Assembly (NCBI RefSeq): GCF_003150835.1
Contig: NZ_CP029479.1
Location: 930,001 to 994,000 of the forward strand
Length of the DNA stretch: 64,000 nucleotides
Reading direction: 5' to 3'
From: Phenylobacterium parvum
GTDB taxonomy: Bacteria > Pseudomonadota > Alphaproteobacteria > Caulobacterales > Caulobacteraceae
Numbering within the stretch: position 1 is the stretch's first letter; the number at the start of each line of letters is the position of its first letter. The position numbers were made by a program, and so were the translations under genes. Of this stretch, positions 15,628 to 24,149 are shown one piece after another. Below the pieces are notes generated by a model. That model worked only from the letters and a program-made list of their open reading frames with translations. It made no database searches and was not told where the DNA came from.

Positions 15628-16147
15628 AGGCCGGGGCGGCGAGGTGGGCGAGGTAGTCGCGGACGTCGTCGGGCCAGGCGGCGGTCTCGCGCGAGAAGGT
15701 CGCGGGGTCGCCGGCGTAGAGGGCGCGGACGGCGGCTTCGGCGCCGGGGGCGTCTCCGGCCAGGGCCGAGAGGACGGCGCAGGCGGCGTCGGCGGCGCGG
15801 CGGCGGGCGGCTTCGGGGCTCTCCGGCGCGCGGGCGGCGGCCTCGACCAGGCGTCGAAGGGCGGCGGAGGCGCCGCCGGGCTGGGCGGACAGCCAGTCCC
15901 AGTGGCGGGGCAGGAGGGTGACCTCGCGGGCCGAGACGCCCAGGCGGGGCCGGCCGCGGCCGGCCTTGGCCGGAGTCGCGCCGGAAGGCGGCGCGAGGGG
16001 CTGGGCGGCGCCGGTCCTGTCGCTGAAGACCCGGGGCTCGACCGAGTCGCGGGTGAGGGCGGCCCAGGCGGCGGCGAGGACGGCTTCCGGCGCGCCCGAG
16101 GCGATGCGGCGGCCGTGGTGGAAGGCGGTGAAGGTGTCTTCAGTCAT
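15599..16147 (-). CDS. DUF2239 family protein
   Basis: 182 residues. Diagnostic segments are TAFHHGRRIASG near the N-terminus, GRGRPRLGVSAREVTLLPRH with WDWLSAQPGGASAALRRLVE in the middle, and a helical C-terminal half (AADAACAVLSALAGD). The function of DUF2239 is unknown; the helix region resembles DNA- or protein-binding modules. It is probably the first host gene right of the phage-like cluster and overlaps the Rz1-like gene convergently. Start is the ATG at 16147. Confidence 0.82.
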   Translation of the reverse strand: MTEDTFTAFHHGRRIASGAPEAVLAAAWAALTRDSVEPRVFSDRTGAAQPLAPPSGATPAKAGRGRPRLGVSAREVTLLPRHWDWLSAQPGGASAALRRLVEAAARAPESPEAARRRAADAACAVLSALAGDAPGAEAAVRALYAGDPATFSRETAAWPDDVRDYLAHLAAPAFSAAAAPSA

Positions 16148-16199
16148 GGCCCGGGGATAGGCCGCGCCGGACGGAGAGTCAATAATACCCGGATAAAAA

Positions 16200-16714
16200 A
16201 GGTCGGAGGGGGTCAGCGGCGAGGGGGATTGACCCCCTCAGTCGGCTCCGCCGACAGCTCCCCCTTGGGGGAGCAATGGCTCTGAAATTCCTCCCCATCA
16301 GGGGGAGGTGGGCCGCGCAGCGGGTCGGAGGGGGTCTGCTGAGGGGCCGATGACCCCCTCACCGACCTTCGGTCGGAGCTCCCCCTTGGGGGAGCAATGG
16401 CTCTGTAATTCCTCCCCATCAGGGGGAGGTGGGCCGCGCAGCGGGCCGGAGGGGGTCTGCTGGGGGGCCGATGACCCCCTCACCGACCTTCGGTCGGAGC
16501 TCCCCCTTGGGGGAGCAATTGGCTGTGTAATTCCTCCCCATCAGGGGGAGGTGGGCCGCGCAGCGGGTCGGAGGGGGTCTACTGAGGGGCCGATGACCCC
16601 TTCACCGACCTTCGGTCGGAGCTCTCCCTTGGGGGAGCAATGGCTGTGTAATTCCTCCCCATCAGGGGGAGGTGGGCCGCGCAGCGGGCCGGAGGGGGTC
16701 TGCTGGGGGGCCGT
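16200..16714. repeat. Tandem array of a ~121-bp hairpin-rich intergenic repeat (4 copies)
   Basis: Four adjacent copies, with corresponding ATGACCCC points at 16350, 16471 and 16593 (periods 121 and 122) plus a first, diverged copy before 16228. Each unit holds several inverted repeats: CTCCCCCTTGGGGGAG, CCTCCCCATCAGGGGGAGG and CCGACCTTCGGTCGG. Related single copies lie at 37567, 44950 and 60134. The open frames across it exist only because of composition. It fills the gap between DUF2239 and tRNA-Thr; no gene is seen here. Confidence 0.88.
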
Positions 16715-16786
16715 CGAGATATTGCTCCGCCCCTGCGACAGGGGAGGGCCCCGGAGGGGAAGGGGAGGAACTGCGAAGGGAATGAA

Positions 16787-16861
<75 letters not shown>

Positions 16862-16974
16862 GAAAGGCGAGGCGCGGGCTATAGCCAAAGCCGCGCCGGA
16901 CGGGAAGGGGAAAAACGAGGGCCGGCCGGGAGGGCCGGCTTGACCGGCGGGGGCGGGGACGGCATCCGGGGCGG

Positions 16975-17142
16975 GTGAAGACGCCCCCATCCCCTGAACC
17001 GACGGAGGCCGAACGGCGTGAGGCCCGGCGGGCCCAGGCCCTTCGGGTCAACCTGCGCCGTCGCAAGGCGCCGGCCCCGCCGCCGCCCGCCGATCCGGAC
17101 GCGGCCGCCGATCCCCCTTGCGACTCCCGCCCGCCCGTCTAG
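16975..17142 (+). CDS. Short basic conserved-looking protein
   Basis: 55 residues from a GTG: a helical part with EAERREARRAQALRVNLRRR followed by a Pro/Asp/Ala tail. The 'A-L-R-x-N-L-x-R-R-K' core is familiar from short proteins next to DUF2948 and hisD in related bacteria, and codon use is gene-like. The Shine-Dalgarno is weak (GGGGCGGG). Function unknown; it may form one operon with the DUF2948 gene 30 bases downstream. Confidence 0.6.
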   Translation: MKTPPSPEPTEAERREARRAQALRVNLRRRKAPAPPPPADPDAAADPPCDSRPPV

Positions 17143-17172
17143 AACCGGAGGGTGCGGCGGAGACGGATTGAC

Positions 17173-17610
17173 GTGGCGAAGCAGCCCCCGAAGGCGAAGG
17201 CCCTGAAACTCCTGGCGCAGGACGCCGAGGACCTGGAGGTGGTGGCCGCCGCCCTGCAGGACGCCGTGCTGAAGATCGGCGACATCACCTGGGAGGCGAA
17301 GGCCCGGCGCCTGACCCTGCAGGTGAACCGCTATCGCTGGGGCGCCGAGGAGCCCGAACGGGTGCGCGCGGCGATCCAGGTGGGCTCGGTGCTGGGGGTG
17401 CAGGCCCGGCGCCTGCGGCGGGGCGCCTCCGAGGCGGTGGTCGAGATGCTGACCCTGGCCTTCGAACCGGGCGAGGCGCCGGGCGGGCGTCTGGTCTTCC
17501 GGTTCGCCGGCGACGCCGACCTGGCCGCCGAGGTGGAGTGCATCGACCTGGTGCTGGCCGACATCTCCGATCCCTGGGCGGCGAAGTCGGAACCCCGGCA
17601 CGAGGACTGA
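17173..17610 (+). CDS. DUF2948 family protein
   Basis: 145 residues from a GTG with GGAG ten bases upstream; an in-frame GTG at 17152 is less likely because its GGAGG is too close. Family signatures are LKLLAQDAEDLEVVAAALQDAV, WEAKARRLTLQVNRYRW and AGDADLAAEVECIDLVLADI. DUF2948 proteins are small, of unknown function and nearly always just upstream of hisD in alphaproteobacteria, exactly as here (75 bases). Confidence 0.88.
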   Translation: MAKQPPKAKALKLLAQDAEDLEVVAAALQDAVLKIGDITWEAKARRLTLQVNRYRWGAEEPERVRAAIQVGSVLGVQARRLRRGASEAVVEMLTLAFEPGEAPGGRLVFRFAGDADLAAEVECIDLVLADISDPWAAKSEPRHED

Positions 17611-17685
17611 GCCGACGACCGGATTTGCAGCGAGTGTGGCGCCGGCCCCATGGCCTCGCCGCCGCGCCGGGTCTAGATAGGCCCC

Positions 17686-18972
17686 ATGCGCCGCTTCAAC
17701 TTCCAGGACCCCGACTTCGACGCCCGCTTCGGCGCCTTCGCCGACGCCCGCCGGGACACGCCCGAGACGGTGGACGCCGCCGTGCGCGAGGTGCTGGAGG
17801 CGGTGCGGGCCCGTGGCCTGGAGGCGGTGCTGGACTACACCCGACGTTTCGACGGGGTGGAGCTGGACGCGGCGGGCCTGAAGGTCGGCGCCGACGAGAT
17901 CGCCGAGGGCGCCGAAGCCTGCGCCCCGGAGGTGCGGGAGGCCATCGCCTTCGCCGCCCGCCGCATCGAGGCCTACCACACCCGCCAGAGGCCCGCCGAC
18001 GCCCGGTTCACCGACGAGGCCGGCGTTGAGCTGGGCTGGCGCTGGACGCCGTTGGATTCCGTCGGGATCTATGTGCCCGGCGGTCGGGCGGCCTATCCCT
18101 CGACCGTGTTGATGAACGCCGTGCCGGCCCGCGCCGCCGGGGTGGGCCGGGTCGCCATGGTCACTCCGCCCGGTCGGCTGCAGCCTGCGGTGCTTGCGGC
18201 GGCCCAGGCGGCGGGGGTGAGCGAGATCTGGCGGGTGGGCGGGGCCCAGGCCGTAGCCGCCCTGGCGTATGGAGCCGGCCCCATCCGGCCCGTGGACAAG
18301 ATCGTCGGGCCTGGCAACGCCTGGGTGACGGCGGCCAAGCGGCGGGTCTATGGCCAGGTGGGCATCGACGCCCTGGCCGGCCCTTCGGAGATCGTCGTGG
18401 TGGCCGACGCGGACAATGACCCCGCCTGGATCGCCGCGGACCTGCTCTCGCAGGCCGAGCATGACCCGGCGTCCCAGTCCATCCTGATCACGGATGACGT
18501 CGCCTTTGCTGACCGGGTGGTCGCCGAGGTGGAGGCCCAGCTGAAGACCCTGGCCACGGGCGAGACCGCCGGACGGTCCTGGGCCGACCACGGGGCGGTG
18601 ATCCTGGCGCCGATGGACGCGGCCCCCGCCCTGGTCGACCGACTGGCGCCCGAGCACGTGGAGCTGGCCGTGGCCGATCCGGACGCCCTGTCGGCGAAGA
18701 TCCGGCACGCCGGGGCCATCTTCCTGGGGCGGCACACGCCCGAGGCCCTGGGCGACTATGTGGCGGGCTCGAACCATGTCCTGCCCACCAGCCGGGCGGC
18801 GCGGTTCTCCTCGGGCCTGTCGCTCTATGATTTCCTGAAGCGCACCTCGCTGGTGAAGGCCGGCGAGGCGGGCTTCGCCGTCCTGGGTCCGCCCACCGTC
18901 GCCCTGGCCGAGGCCGAGGGCCTTCCCGCACACGCCCGCTCTGCCGCCCTGCGGCTGGGCCGGGACGGGTGA
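17686..18972 (+). CDS. hisD: Histidinol dehydrogenase
   Basis: Catalyses the last two steps of histidine synthesis, L-histidinol to L-histidine with two NAD+. The 428-residue length is normal. Clear motifs: SVGIYVPGGRAAYPSTVLMN, IVGPGNAWVTAAK, GPSEIVVVAD, LLSQAEHDP (zinc/catalytic His region), LAPEHVEL and GSNHVLPTS. The gene follows DUF2948 and precedes UPF0262; no other his genes are in the window, so the pathway genes are dispersed. Confidence 0.97.
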   Translation: MRRFNFQDPDFDARFGAFADARRDTPETVDAAVREVLEAVRARGLEAVLDYTRRFDGVELDAAGLKVGADEIAEGAEACAPEVREAIAFAARRIEAYHTRQRPADARFTDEAGVELGWRWTPLDSVGIYVPGGRAAYPSTVLMNAVPARAAGVGRVAMVTPPGRLQPAVLAAAQAAGVSEIWRVGGAQAVAALAYGAGPIRPVDKIVGPGNAWVTAAKRRVYGQVGIDALAGPSEIVVVADADNDPAWIAADLLSQAEHDPASQSILITDDVAFADRVVAEVEAQLKTLATGETAGRSWADHGAVILAPMDAAPALVDRLAPEHVELAVADPDALSAKIRHAGAIFLGRHTPEALGDYVAGSNHVLPTSRAARFSSGLSLYDFLKRTSLVKAGEAGFAVLGPPTVALAEAEGLPAHARSAALRLGRDG

Positions 18973-19022
18973 CGGCGATGGTCGCCTCGGTCTAGGATCG
19001 GCGGGCAGCTTGCGAACCGGAC

Positions 19023-19502
19023 ATGGCCGAGCCTGACCGCACCCTCCAGCGCCTGCAGACCGTCGAGCTGGACCCGGAGTCCCTCGCGGCGGTCTCGCGC
19101 GACCAGGAGCAGGAGCGGAAGATCGCCATCTTCGACCTGCTGGAGCAGAACTATTTCGCTCCCGAGGGCGCGGCGGGCGGTCCCTACGACCTGAACATGG
19201 GCCTGATCGAGAACCGCCTCGTCCTGGACGTGACCGGGCCGGACTACCAGCGCCGGCACATCCTTTCTCTGTCGCCCTTCCGCGGCCTGATCCGCGACTA
19301 CTTCATGATCTGCGAGAGTTATTACCAGGCCATCCGCCAGGCCACGCCATCGCAGATCGAGGCCCTCGACATGGGCCGGAGGGGCCTGCACAACGAAGCC
19401 AGCGAGCTGCTCCAGCGGCGGCTGGCGGGCAAGGTCGAGACCGACATGGACACGGCGCGCCGCCTCTTCACCCTGATCACCGCCCTGCACTGGAAGGGCT
19501 GA
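19023..19502 (+). CDS. UPF0262 family protein
   Basis: 159 residues with [58 protein letters not shown] and [13 protein letters not shown], the diagnostic string of the alphaproteobacterial UPF0262 family. Function unknown. It lies 50 bases behind hisD, an arrangement conserved in Caulobacterales and Rhizobiales, and ahead of infA. Confidence 0.92.
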   Translation: MAEPDRTLQRLQTVELDPESLAAVSRDQEQERKIAIFDLLEQNYFAPEGAAGGPYDLNMGLIENRLVLDVTGPDYQRRHILSLSPFRGLIRDYFMICESYYQAIRQATPSQIEALDMGRRGLHNEASELLQRRLAGKVETDMDTARRLFTLITALHWKG

Positions 19503-19633
19503 GAGGCCCCGCCTGCGCCTCGGCAGTCGACCTTGGCGGGCGAGTTAAGGTATAGACCCCTGCCTTCCGGCCCGGCCGCCCGCGATTCCGCGGGTCCGGC
19601 GCCGTTTTCGTCGACCCCAAGTCTGGAGCCTGC

Positions 19634-19852
19634 ATGGCCAAGGAAGAACCCCTCGAGTTTCCGGGCACCGTCAGCGAGGTGCTGCCCAACGCCACCTTCC
19701 GCGTGAAGCTCGAGAACGATCACGAGATCATCGCCCACACCGCTGGAAAGATGCGCAAGAACCGCATCCGGGTGTCGGCCGGCGACAAGGTGCTCGTGGC
19801 CATGACCCCCTACGACCTCACCAAGGGGCGCATCACCTTCCGGGTCCGCTAG
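19634..19852 (+). CDS. infA: Translation initiation factor IF-1
   Basis: 72-residue S1/OB-fold protein of exactly the usual size. [35 protein letters not shown] and the conserved end LTKGRITFR are typical. It binds the ribosomal A site during initiation. A 131-base leader without other features separates it from UPF0262; the maf gene follows seven bases after its stop. Confidence 0.98.
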   Translation: MAKEEPLEFPGTVSEVLPNATFRVKLENDHEIIAHTAGKMRKNRIRVSAGDKVLVAMTPYDLTKGRITFRVR

Positions 19853-19859
19853 AGCGGCC

Positions 19860-20438
19860 ATGCCGCCCCGGCTGGTCCTGGCGTCGGAGAGCCCGCGAAG
19901 GCGCGACCTCCTGGCCTCCATCGGCCTTTCGCCGGACCTCATCGCCCCCGCCGACATCGACGAGACCCCGCTGAGGGATGAAACTCCCCGACGGCTGGCC
20001 GCGCGCCTTTCGGCCGCCAAGGCCGAGGCTGTCTCCGCCCTCCATCCCGATGACTATGTCCTGGCCGCCGACACCGTGGTGTCGGTGGGACGCCGGATCC
20101 TGCCCAAGGCGGCGGACGCCGACGAGGTGGTCCAGTGCCTGAAGCTCCTGTCCGGCCGGGCGCACCGGGTCGTGACCGGGGTCAGCGTCCGCGGGCCCGG
20201 CGGCCGGCGGGGCGACCGCCTGGTGGAGACCCGCCTGAAGATGCGCCGCCTGTCCGAGGCGGACATCCGCGCCTATGCCGACAGCGGCGAAGGCGTGGGC
20301 AAGGCCGGCGGCTATGGGATCCAGGGACGGGCGGGGGCCTTCATCCTGTCGCTCAGCGGCTCCTGGCCCGCCGTGGTCGGCCTGCCGCTGCATGAGACGG
20401 AGACCCTGCTGAGGGGCCTCGGGTGGCGTAGGCCGTGA
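19860..20438 (+). CDS. maf: Maf-family nucleotide pyrophosphatase
   Basis: 192 residues. House-cleaning enzyme that hydrolyses non-canonical or methylated NTPs. Family motifs: LVLASESPRRRDLL at the N-terminus, SAAKAEAV, ADTVVSVGRRILPKA with the catalytic Asp, SGRAHRVVTGVSV and GKAGGYGIQGRAGAF near the end. Seven bases after infA, and its stop overlaps the GTG of the RNase E/G-like gene by four bases, so infA-maf-RNase is probably one transcript. Confidence 0.93.
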   Translation: MPPRLVLASESPRRRDLLASIGLSPDLIAPADIDETPLRDETPRRLAARLSAAKAEAVSALHPDDYVLAADTVVSVGRRILPKAADADEVVQCLKLLSGRAHRVVTGVSVRGPGGRRGDRLVETRLKMRRLSEADIRAYADSGEGVGKAGGYGIQGRAGAFILSLSGSWPAVVGLPLHETETLLRGLGWRRP

Positions 20439-21475
20439 GCCAGCGCCGCGCCTACCTGGACATCGCCCCCGGAGAGGCGCGCGGCGTCGTCACCCTGGAC
20501 GGGCGGCCCGAGCACCTGATCATCGTCCGCGATGATGACGACCCGAGGCAGGAGCCCGGCGCGCGGATCGCCGCCCGGGTCCGCAAGGTCGAGCCGGCCT
20601 TCGCCTCAGCCTTTGTCGACCTGGGCGAGGGCCTTGAGGGCCTGATGGACTATCCGCCCGACCGGCGGCCCGTGGAGGGCCAGATGCTGGAGGTCGAGGT
20701 GCGCGCCGCGCCACGTCCGGGCAAGCTGGCTGCCGTGCGCGGCGTCGGGCCGGCGGAGGCGCCGGTGCGGCTTCTGTCGCCGGCGCCAACCCTGGCGGAC
20801 CGGCTGGCCGCCCTGGTGCGTGGCGGAGAGGTGGTGACCGGCCCGGAGGCCCGCCAGAAGGCGGATGCAGCCGAGGCCGCGGCCCTTTCGCCCCTGCACG
20901 TCCTGCCCGGCGGCGGCGTCCTGGCCATCGAGCCGACCCGCGCCCTGGTGGCGGTGGATGTCGACCTGGGGCCGCGAAAGGGACCCGATCCCAAGTCGGT
21001 CCTCCGCCAGCTGAACCTGACCGCCCTCTCCGAGACCGCGCGGCTCCTGCGCCTCAAGGGCCTGGGCGGGCTGGTGGTGATCGACCTTGCGGGGCGGGGG
21101 CATGACGGGACGGCCCTGCTGAACGCCGCCCGCGCCGCCTTCGCCGCAGACAATCCCGGCGTGGCCTTCGGGCCGGTCAGCCGGTTCGGGACCCTGGAGT
21201 TCACTGTACCCCGCCGGACCCGGGCCCTTGGCGAGGTCCTGCTGGCGTCGGGCGGCGACCCCACCGACCGGACCCTCGCCCAGAGGCTGGTGCGGGAGGC
21301 CGAGACCGCCGCCGAGGTGGAGACCGGCCGCAGGGTGCGGATCCAGGCCGCCCCGGCGCTCGCTCCCCTGGCCTGGCCCCTCGTCGACCGCCTCGCCGGG
21401 CGGATGGGCGCCCGGTTCGAATGCACGGTCGAGGCCGACTGGCCCCGGGACCGGTTTGAGATCAGCCTCCCCTGA
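20435..21475 (+). CDS. Compact RNase E/G-family ribonuclease
   Basis: 346 residues, GTG start overlapping maf. An S1-like N-terminal part (ARVRKVEPAFASAFVDLGEGLEG) is followed by GGGVLAIEPTRALVAVDVDLG and GLGGLVVIDLAGRGHDG, which hold the two catalytic Asp positions of the DNase I-like domain. The zinc-link Cys motif and the scaffold tail of RNase E are missing and it is shorter than RNase G. Short versions of this kind beside maf and yacG are known in alphaproteobacteria; the role in rRNA or mRNA processing is inferred. Confidence 0.82.
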   Translation: MSQRRAYLDIAPGEARGVVTLDGRPEHLIIVRDDDDPRQEPGARIAARVRKVEPAFASAFVDLGEGLEGLMDYPPDRRPVEGQMLEVEVRAAPRPGKLAAVRGVGPAEAPVRLLSPAPTLADRLAALVRGGEVVTGPEARQKADAAEAAALSPLHVLPGGGVLAIEPTRALVAVDVDLGPRKGPDPKSVLRQLNLTALSETARLLRLKGLGGLVVIDLAGRGHDGTALLNAARAAFAADNPGVAFGPVSRFGTLEFTVPRRTRALGEVLLASGGDPTDRTLAQRLVREAETAAEVETGRRVRIQAAPALAPLAWPLVDRLAGRMGARFECTVEADWPRDRFEISLP

Positions 21476-21485
21476 GGGTTCCACC

Positions 21486-21653
21486 GTGACGACCGCCTGT
21501 CCCATCTGCAAGAAGCCCGCCGAGCCGAAGTTCCGGCCCTTCTGCTCCTCGCGCTGCGCCAATGTGGACCTTCAGCGCTGGCTGTCGGGGAGCTATGTCC
21601 TGCCGGGGGACGAACTGGACGATGAGGACCCCGGAAGGGACGCGGAAACCTAG
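21486..21653 (+). CDS. yacG: DNA gyrase inhibitor YacG, zinc-binding
   Basis: 55 residues from a GTG ten bases after the RNase stop. Zinc ligands Cys5, Cys8, Cys20 and Cys24 form the C-x2-C...C-x3-C pattern (ACPICKK and FCSSRCANVDLQRW), followed by an acidic tail. YacG binds GyrB and inhibits gyrase in E. coli. Part of the infA-maf-RNase-yacG set and followed by tRNA-Phe. Confidence 0.93.
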   Translation: MTTACPICKKPAEPKFRPFCSSRCANVDLQRWLSGSYVLPGDELDDEDPGRDAET

Positions 21654-21719
21654 GCCCGCCTCGCTGGACACGGCGCGGGGCCTCTTCTATAGAACCGCCT
21701 CCGACCCGCGAGGCGTCGC

Positions 21720-21795
21720 GCCTGGGTAGCTCAGTTGGTAGAGCAGCGGATTGAAAATCCGCGTGTCGCTGGTTCGATTCCGGCCCCAGGCACCA
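21720..21795 (+). tRNA. tRNA-Phe (anticodon GAA)
   Basis: 76 nt with acceptor stem GCCTGGG/CCCAGGC, D-arm with TTGG, anticodon stem GCGGA/TCCGC around loop TTGAAAA, T-arm CTGG-TTCGATT-CCGG and encoded ACCA. All arms pair. It directly follows yacG. Confidence 0.97.
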
Positions 21796-21816
21796 CTTCC
21801 CTTCCCAGACGTTTTG

Positions 21817-23313
21817 TCAGGCCTCATCCGCCGCCAGGGCCCCGGCCCAGGCGCGCACCAGATGGTGGGCTTCGCCGGAACCAAAGACATAGCGGTCGGG
21901 CCGGACCAGTGCGGCGGAGACGCCTTCGCCGGCGAGCAGGACCGCGACCGCGGGGGCGAAATCGGCCAGGTGGGGCGAGTCCAGGGGCAGGTCGACCACA
22001 TCCTCCGGCAGCCCTGCCGGCGCGGGCCCAGGCTGGCGGAAGAGCCAGGCGCCCCGGGGCAGGGCGTCATCCATCCGCCGTCCATCCTCCAGAACCGGCT
22101 GGGTGAGGGGCCAGCCGGCGGCGGGGGTTCCGGGCAGGATGCAGCCCTCGGTGATCGGGGGGTAGCCCGCCGGCCCTGCCGGGACGTTGCCGGCGGCGCG
22201 GTCGGCCAGCATGCGCCGGTCCCGCTCAGCGGCGGCCAGCGGATCGAGGATGCACACCGTGCGCCCCATCATGAGGGCCATGCCGATGATGGCCCGGACA
22301 TTGGGCTCCCGCTCGGGCTGGTAGGTGTCCAGCAGGGCGTCGGGGGACTGGCCGCGCACCACCCGCCCCAGCTTCCAGGCCAGGTTGGCCGCGTCGCGCA
22401 GGCCCGAGCAGAGGCCCTGGCCGGCGAAGGGGGGCATCTGGTGGGCGGCGTCGCCGGCGAGGAGGAGCCGTTCCTGGCGCCACCGCTGGGCGACGAGGGC
22501 GTGGAAGCGATAGACCGCCGTGCGTTCGAGCCGCACGGCGCCCTCGACCTTCCAGGGCTTGAGGAGCTCGGCGACGAAGGCCGGGTCCTGGGCCTGCTCC
22601 GGCGTCTCGTCCGGGCGGAGCATGAACTCCCAGCGATGGCGGCCCTCGCCCATGAGGACGCAGGTCGTGGGCCGCGCCGGGTCGCAGATCTGGAGGTTCA
22701 CTTCAGGCAGGCGGGCGGGATCGTCCACGAGGACGTCCACCACAAGCCAGGGCTCATCGAAGCCAAGGTCATCAAGGGAAAAGCCGCCCAGGCTGCGCAC
22801 CGTGCTGCGGGCGCCGTCGCAGCCCACGACCCAGCCTGCGTGTACGCGGCGCGGGCCGTCGGGGGTCTCGAGGTCCGCCAGGACCCCATCCGGGGTTTCG
22901 GTGAGGGCGGCCAGGGTCCAATGGCTTCGAAGCTCGACCGGTCCCGCCGAGGCGAGCTGGCCCCGCAGGTAGCTCTCCAGCGAGGGCTGGTGGATCATCA
23001 TCCCCGAGGGCCAGCCCATGCGGGTGCGGCCCATGACCGAGGGAAAAGACATCAGGACCTCGCCCTTCGCCGTCAGAAAGTCGTAGCGGCTCGAGGTGCG
23101 GGAGGTTGCGGCCACGGCGTCGGCGACGCCCAGGCCCTGCAGGAGGCGGATGACCTCGTCGTCGATGTGGGCGGCCCGGGGCAGGGGATAGAGGCCCGGC
23201 TCGCGCTCGGCGATGACCGTGCGGACGCCTTCCTTGCCCAGCAGGAGGCCGAGGGCGACCCCGACTGGCCCCCCGCCGACGACCAGGACGTCGCAACGTT
23301 CCACCGGCTCCAA
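21817..23313 (-). CDS. FAD-dependent aromatic monooxygenase (MhpA/PheA-like)
   Basis: 498-residue flavoprotein hydroxylase. The FAD-binding Rossmann motif is DVLVVGGGPVGVALGLLLG near the N-terminus, the DG motif is VVGCDGARSTVR, and the second FAD motif is LLLAGDAAHQMPPFAGQG. The C-terminal third is a thioredoxin-like domain without cysteines, as in MhpA-type enzymes. It likely hydroxylates a phenolic ring. Last gene of a three-gene operon (dioxygenase, hydrolase, this gene) with 2-base spacing to the hydrolase, which supports a meta-cleavage catabolic route. Confidence 0.88.
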   Translation of the reverse strand: MEPVERCDVLVVGGGPVGVALGLLLGKEGVRTVIAEREPGLYPLPRAAHIDDEVIRLLQGLGVADAVAATSRTSSRYDFLTAKGEVLMSFPSVMGRTRMGWPSGMMIHQPSLESYLRGQLASAGPVELRSHWTLAALTETPDGVLADLETPDGPRRVHAGWVVGCDGARSTVRSLGGFSLDDLGFDEPWLVVDVLVDDPARLPEVNLQICDPARPTTCVLMGEGRHRWEFMLRPDETPEQAQDPAFVAELLKPWKVEGAVRLERTAVYRFHALVAQRWRQERLLLAGDAAHQMPPFAGQGLCSGLRDAANLAWKLGRVVRGQSPDALLDTYQPEREPNVRAIIGMALMMGRTVCILDPLAAAERDRRMLADRAAGNVPAGPAGYPPITEGCILPGTPAAGWPLTQPVLEDGRRMDDALPRGAWLFRQPGPAPAGLPEDVVDLPLDSPHLADFAPAVAVLLAGEGVSAALVRPDRYVFGSGEAHHLVRAWAGALAADEA

Positions 23314-23315
23314 GG

Positions 23316-24149
23316 TCAGGCCTCCGCCTCGATGCGGTTCTCGATGGCGCCGAGGCCCTGGATCTCCACCCGGACGACGTCGCCGGGCTTGAGGAACCGA
23401 CGGGGGGTCATGGCCGCGCCGATCCCGCCGGGAGTGCCGGTGAAGATGACGTCGCCCGGCTCAAGGGTCATGGCCTGGGACAGGTGGGCGACCTGGTCGA
23501 AGACGTCGAAGACCAGGTGGCGGGTGTTCGAGGCCTGCCGCTCGTCGCCGTTGACGGTGCAACGGATGTCCAGGGCGTGGGGATCGACCTCGTCGCCGGT
23601 GGTGATCCAGGGTCCGAAGGGGGCGTGGGTGTCGAAGGACTTGCCCAGGCTCCACTGGGGCGTGGCGTGCTGCCAGGCCCGCTCGGTCACGTCGTTGCCG
23701 ACGCAGTAGCCGAAGATGTGGGCGGCGGCGTCCTCGCGGGCGATGTGCTTGCCGCGCCGGCCGATCACCGCGACCATCTCGGCCTCGTAGTCCACCGCCT
23801 GGGAGACCCTGGGCGCCTGGACGGGATCGAAGGGCCCGTTGACCGAGGTCTGGGCCTTGGTGAACCAGACCTGGCGCTCGGGGGTCCCCATGCCGCTCTC
23901 GGAGATGTGGTCTGCGTAGTTGAGCCCGATGGCGAAGATCTTCCCTGGCCGGGGGATGGGCGCGCGGAGCCGGACCCCGGAGAGGGGGAGGCCCGAGGCG
24001 GGATCCAGTCCGGCGAGCCGAGGGGCGATTTCGGCCCAGGCCTCCAGGTGATCCATCAGCGGGCCGGCCAGGCCGGCGTCGACGATACGGTCGCCCAGGA
24101 CGACGCCGATGCGTGGGCCGGAGCCCGCTTCGTAGATGGCGATCTTCAT
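23316..24149 (-). CDS. Fumarylacetoacetate hydrolase (FAH) family protein
   Basis: 277 residues from the ATG at 24149, which overlaps the dioxygenase stop; a longer frame to 24191 would eat into that gene. Family features: GKIFAIGLNYADHISESG, VWFTKAQTSVNGP, metal-binding DYEAEMVAVIG, VGNDVTERAWQ, KSFDTHAPFGPW and VIFTGTPGGIG. Such enzymes hydrolyse or decarboxylate ring-cleavage products (2-hydroxymuconate or acylpyruvate type). Its place between an extradiol dioxygenase and a hydroxylase fits processing of the cleaved ring. Exact substrate unknown. Confidence 0.9.
   Translation of the reverse strand: MKIAIYEAGSGPRIGVVLGDRIVDAGLAGPLMDHLEAWAEIAPRLAGLDPASGLPLSGVRLRAPIPRPGKIFAIGLNYADHISESGMGTPERQVWFTKAQTSVNGPFDPVQAPRVSQAVDYEAEMVAVIGRRGKHIAREDAAAHIFGYCVGNDVTERAWQHATPQWSLGKSFDTHAPFGPWITTGDEVDPHALDIRCTVNGDERQASNTRHLVFDVFDQVAHLSQAMTLEPGDVIFTGTPGGIGAAMTPRRFLKPGDVVRVEIQGLGAIENRIEAEA

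Noticed and set aside
16200..16714. CRISPR array
   Set aside because: The 121-bp units are contiguous without unique spacers and no cas gene is near.
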